Below are positions 40,380 through 49,892 of a DNA stretch of 64,000 nucleotides, piece after piece (positions within the stretch are counted from its first letter, which is position 1; each line of letters begins with the position of its first letter). This DNA is from Rhynchopus euleeides (taxonomy: Eukaryota; Euglenozoa; Diplonemea; Diplonemida; Diplonemidae): assembly GCA_963210315.1 (NCBI GenBank), contig OY723279.1, positions 806,001-870,000 on the forward strand, written 5' to 3'. The notes under the pieces were generated by a model. The model was not told the origin of the DNA. It was given only the letters and a program-made list of their open reading frames with translations, and made no database searches. A program made the position numbers and the translations under genes.

Positions 40380-41308
40380 CACAGATGCCGTGTCACCTCC
40401 TGCGTCCGCAGCGCCCTCGCCATCTCCGTGGGGCATCCCCCGTAGCGGATGGTGGTGCTGGAGAGGCCGCTCTCGCCGTGATGCTTCGCGAGGCGGCCCA
40501 CCAGCATCTCCGACAGATCCGCTCCCGACGCGATGAGCCCGAAGAGGAAGGTGAGCGCCCCGCGCTTCACGCTGTGGCCCGAGTAGGCCTCCATCCCCGG
40601 TGTTGCCCGCCACATCGCCGTCACATCTGCCGTCGAAACCGCCGTCAGCCGCTCGAAGGGGCGCAGGCGCGTCACCAGCTCCGCGATGGAGGGGGTCAGG
40701 TCCCCGCATATCACCGTCCACTTTGAGGCTGTGAACGGGTTGGCCCGACGGCCCTTCGGGGAGGTGTGCCAGTCTATTATCACCTCCGTGGGCTGCACCG
40801 CGATGAACTGCTCCGACGAGAGGGTGCACACCTCCCCCCACCGGGCCGCGGTCTTCCACGCCGTCAGCGCCGCCAGTCGGAGATGCGGCTGTTGACACAG
40901 CGCCCACGCCACGAGTACCTCCTTCGGCATCGGCGTCGCCTGCTGCTGCGGAATGGCCCCCCCGGCCGCACGCAGCGCGCTTGCCAGGCTGAGGAGGGGC
41001 TGCTGGGCGAGGCCGAGGTGGCGCATCGTCCCGGAGAGCGCCTTTGCGTAGGCCAGCATCCCCTGCGGCGACACCCCTGTCGCCAGCACGAACAGCATGG
41101 CGGTGTCGGCGTCGACTTCTAGGCCGTGCTCGTTGGCCCACCGCACCAGCCTTGCCCACAGCCGCTGCCTCTGTGACGAAGTGCTTCGCGCCCACATACC
41201 CGCCACCACGGCCTGCAGGCGCTCCACGGCCTCCCCGGGGCCGACCTCCACCTCTCCCGTGACGCGCACCGCCACACCCCCGACCCGAGCGGCCACGTGC
41301 CGCATCAT
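40379..41308 (-). CDS. Tyrosine recombinase of family A, copy 3
   Basis: 309 residues from MMRHVAARVGG with the full catalytic set (WKTAARWGE Arg, HSVKRG, LAKHHGE, TTIRYGG Tyr). It is nearly identical to the copy 2 protein. Same upstream-of-RT position as in all A and B copies. Confidence 0.92.
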   Translation of the reverse strand: MMRHVAARVGGVAVRVTGEVEVGPGEAVERLQAVVAGMWARSTSSQRQRLWARLVRWANEHGLEVDADTAMLFVLATGVSPQGMLAYAKALSGTMRHLGLAQQPLLSLASALRAAGGAIPQQQATPMPKEVLVAWALCQQPHLRLAALTAWKTAARWGEVCTLSSEQFIAVQPTEVIIDWHTSPKGRRANPFTASKWTVICGDLTPSIAELVTRLRPFERLTAVSTADVTAMWRATPGMEAYSGHSVKRGALTFLFGLIASGADLSEMLVGRLAKHHGESGLSSTTIRYGGCPTEMARALRTQEVTRHL

Positions 41309-41572
41309 CGCCCTCGCAAAGAGCGGTGTTCTCCCGCTGGCGGCGCCGGATGCGCCTAAGGGCGTTGCGGGCCCTGGCTGAGCGGGGTGGGGTCGAAGGG
41401 ATGTGTCGGGTGGAGGAGATGTTGTTGAGGTGTTGTTGTTGTTGTTGTCGTTGTTGTTGATGCTGTTGATGTTGTTGATGTTGTGGATGTGGGGGGGGTT
41501 GGATGGGCGGCGAGGGCCGGGGTGTTGTAGAAGCGCGAGGGGGGGGCGGGCCTGGAGCCGGGAGGTGGGCAG

Positions 41573-42769
41573 TCACGCGCGCCCGCCCCCGGCCCTGCCG
41601 TTTCCCGGCGCCCTCGCCGGTGCCTTCGCCACGATGCGCTGCTGGGGGGCTCTGGCGGCGGTGCGGGGGCGTGTGTGTTGTGTCTGGGGGGCGGCCCCCG
41701 GGCCCACTGCCGCAGCCGCTCGCATCACAGGGTGGGCCGTGGCGTCCTCCCTGGCGAGGTGGCGCTCGATCGCAGCTCGCGGCACCCTGTCTCGCACGAA
41801 GGCAATCTGGAGCAGCACCTGTCGCAGCAGGTGGTTCCCCAGCTCCCTCTGGGGGGTGCGCCCCCAGCCTGCGACGCACGCCGTCGCCAAGATCCAGAGG
41901 CGCAATGCCTCGAAGGCCTCCCCCAGAATGCGCCCCCCGGGGAGATGCAGCGAACCCGACACCCAGCGAGACTCGAGCTGCAGTACCAGGTACTGCGCGT
42001 CGGTCTCGATGGCCGCATCCCACTCCGCGACGTCCGCCACATCCGCCGGGTGCACCGCCGCGCTCGTCATCGGCGCCGCCATCTGCGGGTACATCGGGGG
42101 CGGTGTCACCGGGGGAGCACCCATCTGCTGAGGAGGGGGAGGGGGCTGCGACACCACCATCGATGCAGCCTGCTGCTGCATGGTCGCGACACGCCGGTCG
42201 AATTCCTCCTGGAACTGACGTGTTTGTTCTGCCGAAGCCTCGTCGAAGCGCCGCTGCTGCGCTGCTGCCTGTGCCTGCACTTCGTTCAAAGCCTCGCGCA
42301 CCGCTGCCACCTCCCGTTCTGACTGCACCCGCATGTCCTCGATGGTCGTCGCCGCCATCTCGGTCTGGTGCACCGAGGTCTCGACGAGTCGGATGTAGAC
42401 CCAATCCGGAGCGGGGAAGGGGTAGGTCACATCCGGACCGTCGTGCACTTCGACTCCGGCCACATAGTTGTAGGCCTCCGACAATGTCACTTCATATGTC
42501 GGAGAGCCGTCCTGGCCAGGTGCACCCGCAGAGAGACGCGCTGCGTAACGCGCGAAATCCGTCGATCCGTCAGACGGTCTGCACGTGTATACAACACACG
42601 CATTCACCAGGGCAGCGGCCTGGTCCCCCAGCATCCGCACCGACATCTCCACAGGGGCCACAAACCCCTGCCCAGCGGTGGCTCTGGGGGAGACCGCCCG
42701 CGCCCGCTGAGTCCCCACCCACGACATGGTGAAGGGCTGCAGGGGGACGACGTCAGGGGAGGTTGTCAT
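41573..42769 (-). CDS. Gag-like ORF1 of family A, copy 3
   Basis: About 398 residues from MTTSPDVVPLQPFTM, matching copy 2 along its whole length. Coiled-coil centre, Pro-rich linker, conserved GNHLLRQVLLQ block and basic Arg/Ala/Gly tail. Assigned as gag-like only by position and composition. Confidence 0.75.
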   Translation of the reverse strand: MTTSPDVVPLQPFTMSWVGTQRARAVSPRATAGQGFVAPVEMSVRMLGDQAAALVNACVVYTCRPSDGSTDFARYAARLSAGAPGQDGSPTYEVTLSEAYNYVAGVEVHDGPDVTYPFPAPDWVYIRLVETSVHQTEMAATTIEDMRVQSEREVAAVREALNEVQAQAAAQQRRFDEASAEQTRQFQEEFDRRVATMQQQAASMVVSQPPPPPQQMGAPPVTPPPMYPQMAAPMTSAAVHPADVADVAEWDAAIETDAQYLVLQLESRWVSGSLHLPGGRILGEAFEALRLWILATACVAGWGRTPQRELGNHLLRQVLLQIAFVRDRVPRAAIERHLAREDATAHPVMRAAAAVGPGAAPQTQHTRPRTAARAPQQRIVAKAPARAPGNGRAGGGRA

Positions 42770-43089
42770 TGTGTAGCGGGCGACGGGCGGTTGGAAAGGG
42801 CAGTGGGGAAGAAGGCGTGGGAACAGAAGGTGAAAGTGTAACAATAAAAGAAAGCGGACAAGACGAAGAGTGTTGGCCGCGGGGAGATTACCCTGATGAA
42901 GGGGGTGTTGTGTGGTGTGGTGTTAAAGTTATATACAAGGTGTCCCGGGAAGGTGCATGGGCACAACATGGGGGGAGAGAGAGAGGGGAAAGGCAACAGG
43001 ATTGGGGTTGAGGGGTGTCAGGGGTGATGAGGGGGATGGGGGTGTCTGCTGCCAGTGGCCTTGGGTCATATTCCCTCAGTAAACTGTGA

Positions 43090-46013
43090 GAGTACTGTGC
43101 GCATCCGGGTTCCTGCGTGTCGACGGAGGGCAAGCGGAAGCGCAGCAGCAGCACCACCAGGAGCACGCCTGTGCCGGAGGATGACCCTGGCTCATTGGAT
43201 TCGGTGACGGAGCGTGATTCGGCGGCGGAGTATGACTTGGAGAGGGAGCTCGGTGGCAGCGATTTTCCTGGACATTGCGCAGATGACGACGGTGCGCCGC
43301 TCCCTCCAGGGCACCCCTCCCACTCCAGCACCGGCAGCCCGCGGAAGCGCCCGAGGGTGACCCCTGTGACATCGCCTGCCTCTCGCAAACCCGCATCTCC
43401 TCCGCATACCCCCTTCCGCATGGTTGCAGCCTGGTGGTCCTTCCCGCGGACGGCTGACGGTCAGGGAGCAAACACATGCTTCATGGCAGCCTGCCTGCAG
43501 CTGCTCCGCCCCTGCATCGACGTCATCAGGTCCGAACCGAAGTGCACCGCCTGCGAGACGACGATGTACCCCCTGCTCTCCTTCCTGAAGAACATGTGCC
43601 GTGGGAAGGGATCGGAACAGAACCTCGATGGCCTCCGACAGCTCTCCCGGGAGTCCGGGAGAGCTGTCTTCGAGGAGATGGAAAGGGATGTGGGCGAGGC
43701 CCACAGCCTCCTGAAGCGGAAGCAGCAGTGCCTTGCGCATTTCCTGGGAGAGTTGCTGCAGATCCTGTCCGCCGAGTGGTGGGAATGGAGACGGTGCGGC
43801 CCACAGAACCGGCGCCCCGTGTGCACCCTCCCCATCCACTTTACCGACGTGCAGGGTAAATGCGGGACGTGCGGCAACCCCACCAGCGCCAACCAGCACC
43901 AGGGGTGGTACGTGAAGGGGAGCCCTGAGAGGTTCCAGACCCTGCAGGTGCTTGTGGATTCTGCGATGCGATGCGAGACGAGCACCGCATTCACATGTGC
44001 GGACAAGAGCTGCCTGGGGAGATGCAGCACCACGACGACCACGATGTTTGTCGGGGGAACGCTGCTGCTGTGGGTGACGCGGCTGACTGACAAGGGCGGT
44101 GGCCACACCTTCCTGTCGTCACAATGCGATGTGCCGCTCCCGACCGGTGGAAATGCCAGCCCGGACCTGGCAAACCTTTTTTGCGCAAGTAAGGAAATGC
44201 GCTATATCGATAAGCTCCCCATTAAAAAGCAAAAGGAGTATAATGGGTTCTTCAGATTTATTGATGACGTTTTTACCCTTGGAGCGGACATCCCTGACAA
44301 GGTCTACGGGATGACCTCTGAGGACACAACAAGGCAGAAAGACGATTGTGTGTTTCTGGGGGGTAGGAACCGTTGGCAGAGATACGCCGATGACCCCGAA
44401 GACACGAAGACACGTGTCCGTATGTCAGTATTCAATAAAGAGAGTGACTGGGTAACCTATACACCCAATAAATATACTTGTCGAACAAGTGCAGCACCAG
44501 AAAGCCAAGGAAGGGGTATTTTGGTGTCACAGTTGATACGGTCTGCGGGTATGTGCAACAACCTGGATGATTTCAAGGTTGAAGCAGAGCTGATTTTGCG
44601 GCGCCTCCTCGGACGGGGATGGAAGCCGTACGAATTGCGTAGTGCTTGGTACAGAACTACACGAAGGTTGTTTTGTGTGGCTCCATCTGCAATGGCAAAA
44701 ATGGAGCGCCTGTTTGATACTGCTGTGGACAGACACTATCGCAAACACCCTCTCCCCAAGCTACGGGAGTATGTGTGGGCAAAACCAACCCGAGACATGC
44801 CATTGAGAGGAAAGTGTGTGGATATCAGCCCTTCGGACACCCACACAGACCCCGCACCGCAAGGGGCGGATGTGAAGCCTACTGGAAGTGCGAACCAACG
44901 CAAGAGTGAAAGTGATTCTTTTGTCCCTCTCTTCTCTACCTCCTCCCCTTCCGTACCGTTGTCTTCCTCTTCCTCTTCCTCCTCTCCTCCCCTCTCTCCA
45001 CCCGTCCCCTCACAACAGCCTCCAGTTTTGGGGAAGAGCACGATAAGTATGAAGGTACTGCACAGCAATACGTTGTCGTGGGGTGTTGTCAATGAGGGAA
45101 ATACTTGCTACCTGGGAGCACTGTACCAGATGCTCGCACACTCGGTACTTCCAGCTACCCTAGGCAGTGCATGCAAGTTTGTTTCAAACGGACTCGGCCT
45201 AACCCCCATACTCATGGGATTGTACTCCATGTACACCAGGAGTCGCACAGATCATTCAGTGTCCGTGTTGCAAACAGCCATCCACAGTATGTTCCAGACA
45301 AGGGAGCAGCATTGCGCGGATGAAGCGTATTGTCTGGGTGTTGTCCCAACACTGGAAGCAGAATGGAGAATGCTGAATGAACACCTCAGGACGATGGACC
45401 AACCGACAGTACAGTCATGGATCCCTGAAGTGAGGACATTCACAAGCATGGCATGCCAAAATTGCAAGAAGGTCACGGGGAGGGAGGAACAGTTGTCCCT
45501 ACTGTCAGTCCCACTCAACAACCCCGGGAAAACAGGTGTGACTTTGGCCGACAGAATTTGCGAAAGCCTGATGCCTGAAGAAGTGCTTAATTACGAGTGC
45601 GAAATGTGTGCCCCAAACAAACAACGGGCGACAAAGTCGGTGCAAATCACATCTCTCCCGACACACTTGTTTATACGACTCTGGCGCTTCAAAACACTCA
45701 GAGTTGGCAACGGTGTCATGTATGAGCGCAAGACTCGAGCGATCAACATTGACACGGACTTGCTGATGTCGAGTGGAAATAACGGAGGGAAGCCTTCCTT
45801 TACAAGGTACCGCCTCACGGGTGCAGTCCTGCACAGAGGAAATACCCCGCACGGAGGCCATTACCGTTTTATCAGCTGTGGCACGGATGCCATGGCCTTG
45901 TTTGACGACAACACCGTGACTGTGGCCAACACAGCTGAGGAAATGGATGCCTTCAGGGGTTTTCTTGAGAAGGAGTCGACCATCCTCGTGTATTGTGATA
46001 AGGATGCCCCTCT
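43090..46013 (+). CDS. Host-like multidomain USP gene, segment 3 (two USP-like domains)
   Basis: About 975 residues, in frame with segment 2. Near the start is a basic patch (GKRKRSSSTTRS), then an acidic linker. The first USP-like domain has a Cys box GQGANTCFMAACLQLL (Cys codon at 43477), CxxC pairs (GKCGTCGN, FTCADKSC) and LLLWVTRL, but no clear GHY box, so it may be inactive. A Ser/Pro-rich linker follows at about 44930-45030. The second domain is more canonical: VVNEGNTCYLGALYQML (Cys at 45106), paired CxxC (CQNC, CEMC), LFIRLWRF, and the His box NTPHGGHYRF (His at 45859) followed by FDDNTVTV. That is the expected order for a ubiquitin-specific protease, which removes ubiquitin or ubiquitin-like tags. 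It ends at the 12.6-kb block; the TAA at 46018 belongs to the inserted sequence. Confidence 0.8.
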
Positions 46014-46105
46014 GGGGTAATCAGGCTGGGGGAAAAAACAACAAATCACAACGAATCACACCCGATCACAACAAATCACAACGCCAAATGTTGTGATTTG
46101 TTGTT

Positions 46106-47208
46106 GATGCTCGTCTCGCTCCACCAGCAGATACAGCACCGCCTCCGGCGCCCTCTCCGGCTCCGGAGCTCGTGCTGCACACAGACCTGCTGGACGGGCT
46201 ACAGACCCCGCAGTCGGGCTCGCCGCCCCTCCCAGAGAGCGCCACGCAACGGAGATCTCCGAGCCCTTGCGTGGGGCGCCGCCTTCCTTTCTCTCCCTCT
46301 CTCCCCTCTGAGTCCTCGGTGCCCCGCGCGCAGAAGCGGGTAGCACCCATACAGGAGACAGGCGAATCTGCCCTGGGGCAACGCTCCTTTAACAACAGAA
46401 GAGTAGAACCTCAACCCCCCGTGTCCCCTGGTTCACCGATTTCAGCGTCAAGCCTTTGGCCTGACGAGGATAGTATCATGCCCCCATCAGAACTTGCTTC
46501 CCCCCTTCCTCTCTCGCCTGCACCTTCCCTTGTTGTGGATGACTCGCCGGGCTTTCAGCCCGTCGACACTCGGCTTAGTCCCCCATCAGACACTGTGTCA
46601 CCCCCACCACCCTCTCCATGTCAGGAGCCCCTAGTGCCTTTAGACACTGCAACCCCCTCTCTTCCCGACTGGCAGGCAGAAACGCCGTCTCACCAGGGGG
46701 GCGACACGCTCTCCCACGAGTGCACGTCGCCGAGCCCTTACGTGGGGCGTCGACTTCCTTTCTCCCCTTCCTCCCCTTCTGAGTCCTCGGTTCCCCGCGC
46801 GCAGAAACGTGTAGCGCACATGCGGGAGGCAGACGAATCTGCCCTGGAGCGATGCTCGTTTCATAACAACAGAGCAGGTTTTCCTTCCTCCCGCACGATC
46901 ATCAGCACAGCTAGATCGGGCGTGCCTTCCCCTTTCCCACGGGCCTCACAGGCCTTGCGCTTCTTGGAGCGCAAGACACGTGCTGTCCGTCCTTCTCGTT
47001 CTCGTTTCCTCCAGAAGCAGGTGTTGCGTGCGGTTCCGAAGCGCACCCGCTGCATCCCCTCTCCCACCATCTTTCGTTCGGCGGCTATTCCGCGCTCTTT
47101 TCAACGCGTCGTCGCGAAGATTGCGCCTCAGTATCAGCAGGCGCAATCTCCGGCTTCCAGTGTGTGTGTGTCCCCCCTCCTTTACAGCGCAACGAGGAGG
47201 AGAGCGAA
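46106..47208 (+). mobile_element. LINE fragment 1 (5'-truncated)
   Basis: Matches 55221-56323 (the C-terminal part of LINE ORF2) over its whole length without length change and with very few differences. It lacks the start of ORF2 and the 3' tail. 5' truncation is typical of LINE insertion; the right end is replaced by the 5' region of the main LINE, so it is a broken recent copy. Confidence 0.85.
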
Positions 47209-47217
47209 GAGGAGAGC

Positions 47218-47546
47218 GAGGGTTCACATGATGACATAACATATATCAGAAGCACACACCCACGTGGCGCTGTCCTTGGCAGGACTTTGAAAGTGCCGCC
47301 TTGATATCCTTGTTGGATAGAACCCTCATATCACACCCTCAATCAGCTGACGATTTGTTGTGATTTGTTGTGATTTGTTGTGATTTGTTGGCACACGCTG
47401 GGGAGGGTTCACATGATGACATAACATATATCAGAAGCACACACCCACGTGGCGCTGTCCTTGGCAGGACTTTGAAAGTGCCGCCTTGATATCCTTGTTG
47501 GATAGAACCCTCATATCACACCCTCAATCAGCTGACGATTTGTTGT
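47218..47546 (+). repeat. 144-bp direct repeats upstream of LINE ORF1
   Basis: Two copies (47218-47361 and 47403-47546) from GAGGGTTCACATGATGAC to GACGATTTGTTGT, 185 bp apart. The spacer has GATTTGTTGT units. A smaller 33-bp duplication (TGTACTTCATTGGTCTCGC) follows at 47555-47587 and 47595-47627. Tandem monomers at the 5' end recall LINE promoters built of repeats, but no promoter element is proven here. Confidence 0.75.
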
Positions 47547-47702
47547 ACTTCATTGCTGTACTTCATTGGTCTCGCATCGTCTCTCCTTACATTTGCTGTA
47601 CTTCATTGGTCTCGCATCGTCTCTCCTGGCGGTGTGTGGCTGGTGGGGTCCCTCTCCCCCTCCTGCAGGAAGGCCATATCAGGCCCCCCCCCCTCCCAAA
47701 GC

Positions 47703-49811
47703 ATGGCCAACAGCCGCTCCCAGCAGCTCGAGGCGCTGGTCCAACGGGCGAATGCCCTGTTGGACAACGACAGGTTGTCGGAAGGCGATGTGGGGGTCGT
47801 GCTGGCGACCCTCAGCCTCGTCCTCCGACTGCTCGAGCAGCAGCCGGGCCCGCAGCAGCGGCAGCAGTCTCAACGCCAGCAGATGCAGCAACAACTGCCG
47901 CAGCCGCAGTCACAGCAGAATCAGCAGCCAAAACCGCCGCAGCAACATCTACCGCAGAGCCAGTCGGAGGCGCAGCAGCAGCAGCAGCAGCAGCCGCCGA
48001 AGCAGCAGAAGCAGCAGCCGAAGCCGCCGCAGCAACAACAGCAGCAGGGCCAGCCGAAGCCGCAGCAGCAGAAGCAGCAGCCGAAGCCGCCGCAGCAACA
48101 ACAGCAGCAGGGACAGCCGGAGCCGCAGCAGCAGAAGCAGCAGGTAAAGCAACAACAGCCGAAGCAGAAGAAGCAGCAGGATAAGTCGACAGCTTCCTCC
48201 TGGATAGACGTGGCCCGCAAGCCACGTGCCGCCCCCCTGGTCGACGCCACGGTATGGGGCAACATCCCGCTGATGGACACGCCGGGATTCGACCAGGTCC
48301 CCGGGGGGCTGTGGGTCGCCCCATCGGGCAAGGAGGCGGAGGAGGCGGCCAGCATGTTGCTGGATGCGGCGGGCGTGCGGGCGCACCAGAAGGAGACGCA
48401 CGGCTACGTACTCCTCTGCGCAGCGCCCTTCGAGGGCGGAGAACAGCTCCCCGTCTTGATGCAGGACGGGACGCAGCGCCCGCTCTACGCGATGACGCGA
48501 GGCCAGGTGACGCTCCCTCCCTGCACCAGACTATTTGCACAGCAGGCGGCGGAGGTGCCGAAGGCGACGACGGTGTTGACCTTTACGGTCGCCCATAAAC
48601 ACACCACGGGGGAGATGTGGGAGTGCATCAACGGCGACCCGTTGATGGCGATGCGCAAGCTGTGCCGGCGTGCGGTGGTGTCGGCCTGTGGCAAATCCGC
48701 CAAGATGGACAACGATCACATGTGGCGGGTGACGTCCCTTCCGGGGCGTAAAGAGATGTCGGTGCGGGTGGAGACGGGCCGTGTCAAGGCCCTGCTGGCC
48801 TCCTCAGGGGTGGACGGGTGCTTCTGGCGCACGCTGTCCTTCGACAAGGGGGGCGAGACGTTGCCGGTTGTTCGCCTCCAGCCCACCCTGTCCAGGAGGG
48901 AGGCGTTGAGCGCGATGAAGCGGGCGGGTGGTGCGGCACTGGGCCTTGCCTATGGCACGCGCGCGCTGTTCGTGCGTGCGGCGACGGCGGACCAGGTGGA
49001 CACACTGCGGCAGGCGCTCGGGGACGCAGCAGCTCCGCAGGATCAGGGACCCCCGATGCAGCGGTATGTGGTGACTGGGGCTCGGGCCAACGAGCACCAG
49101 GCGGACGTGATGGGTGTGCTGACGGCAGCGGAGTGGGACGTGAAACTGTGCACGTCCTTCAGGCAGAAGGGCGGACGCACGTGCATCGTGGCGTCGGCGG
49201 CACCCCCGCAGTTTGTGCAGGTGAAGCGGCTGAGCGACCCGCCGCTGTGGATCAGGCCCGCAGGGAAGGAGGACAACCGGCCGACTCCGATGCAGCGGTA
49301 CACTCCTCCTAAGGGTCAGCAGAAGGGCAAGCACGTCCGCCTGCCCGAACGCCCCGACATCGACCTGAAGGACGAGAAGGAGTTCCCCCCTCTGGGTGCG
49401 ACAACCACCGCTGCGAACCCTGATGCGACGGCGCCTACGACGACGGCTGCCATCGATGACACGGTGGAGATGGAGGGTGGCGAGCAGGAGGCGGGCAAAA
49501 AGGCCAAGCGGAAGCGGACGGACGCCGCAGACGACGACGACGGCAACTCCCAGCAAGCGCCCTCCCTGGCATCAAAGCTGATGCACGTGGTGATGTCCGC
49601 GGTGTCACCCAGCCGCAGCCGTGACGCGCCCCCGCCTGAGCACACCCATTCCTACGACACCCTCAAGCAGCCGCGCTGTCAGGTGGTGGGTGGCTTCACC
49701 TGTGATGTCTGCGAGGAGAGCCGGAACAAGGGCCAGGTACGCCGGAAGTGCCTCACTGAGGGATGCCAGGTGCACGCCTGCGCGGTGTGCTCCGCTGATG
49801 TGCGGCAGTGA
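47703..49811 (+). CDS. LINE ORF1 protein
   Basis: 702 residues from MANSRSQQLEALVQRAN; the upstream open frame to 47553 lies in the 5' repeat region, so I prefer this ATG. Residues about 40-160 are a Gln/Pro/Lys-rich low-complexity tract. A structured middle (about 170-500) follows. The C-terminal region has acidic and NLS-like sequence (KKAKRKRTD), and a Cys-rich zinc-binding module closes it (FTCDVCEESR ... RKCLTEGC ... HACAVC). The role is probably RNA binding and chaperoning of the LINE RNA, by analogy with ORF1 of other LINEs. The stop is UGA followed by CUG, in the same frame as ORF2. Confidence 0.8.
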   Translation: MANSRSQQLEALVQRANALLDNDRLSEGDVGVVLATLSLVLRLLEQQPGPQQRQQSQRQQMQQQLPQPQSQQNQQPKPPQQHLPQSQSEAQQQQQQQPPKQQKQQPKPPQQQQQQGQPKPQQQKQQPKPPQQQQQQGQPEPQQQKQQVKQQQPKQKKQQDKSTASSWIDVARKPRAAPLVDATVWGNIPLMDTPGFDQVPGGLWVAPSGKEAEEAASMLLDAAGVRAHQKETHGYVLLCAAPFEGGEQLPVLMQDGTQRPLYAMTRGQVTLPPCTRLFAQQAAEVPKATTVLTFTVAHKHTTGEMWECINGDPLMAMRKLCRRAVVSACGKSAKMDNDHMWRVTSLPGRKEMSVRVETGRVKALLASSGVDGCFWRTLSFDKGGETLPVVRLQPTLSRREALSAMKRAGGAALGLAYGTRALFVRAATADQVDTLRQALGDAAAPQDQGPPMQRYVVTGARANEHQADVMGVLTAAEWDVKLCTSFRQKGGRTCIVASAAPPQFVQVKRLSDPPLWIRPAGKEDNRPTPMQRYTPPKGQQKGKHVRLPERPDIDLKDEKEFPPLGATTTAANPDATAPTTTAAIDDTVEMEGGEQEAGKKAKRKRTDAADDDDGNSQQAPSLASKLMHVVMSAVSPSRSRDAPPPEHTHSYDTLKQPRCQVVGGFTCDVCEESRNKGQVRRKCLTEGCQVHACAVCSADVRQ
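49809..49811 (+). promoter_or_regulatory. In-frame UGA between LINE ORF1 and ORF2 (possible read-through)
   Basis: ORF1 ends in UGA-CUG and the same frame stays open for 14 codons to the first ORF2 ATG and then through all of ORF2. UGA followed by CU is the classic leaky context. Read-through would put the 2A-like peptide between the two proteins. Reinitiation at the ATG at 49860 or 49854 is the alternative. Confidence 0.5.
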
Positions 49812-49847
49812 CTGCGCTCCCCGCGCTCTATTGCCGACGCTGCCCGC

Positions 49848-49892
49848 GTAACCTTGCTGATGGGTGGGGACATCGAAACGAACCCTGGCCCC
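49848..49892 (+). other. 2A-like ribosome-skipping sequence
   Basis: VTLLMGGDIETNPGP matches the 2A consensus with D-(V/I)-E-x-N-P-G-P and a hydrophobic LL before it. 2A peptides make the ribosome skip the Gly-Pro bond, releasing the upstream protein. They are known at the N-terminus of some LINE proteins, for example L1Tc of Trypanosoma cruzi. Here it lies at the very start of ORF2, just after the ORF1 stop. Confidence 0.85.

Larger units (their letters stand above)
37960..43089 (-). mobile_element. YR retrotransposon family A, copy 3 (looks whole)
   Basis: 5130 bp: on the minus strand A1 (43089-42841), ORF1 (42769-41573), YR (41308-40379), RT-RNase H (40379-38670), B1 (38690-38459), A2 (38458-38210) and B2 (38191-37960). 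It is almost identical to copy 2, with all three ORFs open, so it is whole-looking and young. It is inserted in the host-like USP gene without target duplication; host codons continue in the same frame on both sides. Confidence 0.93.

Noticed and set aside
44930-45030. Ser-rich tract in the USP gene as a possible break or insertion
   Set aside because: It keeps the reading frame and looks like a disordered linker between the two USP-like domains.
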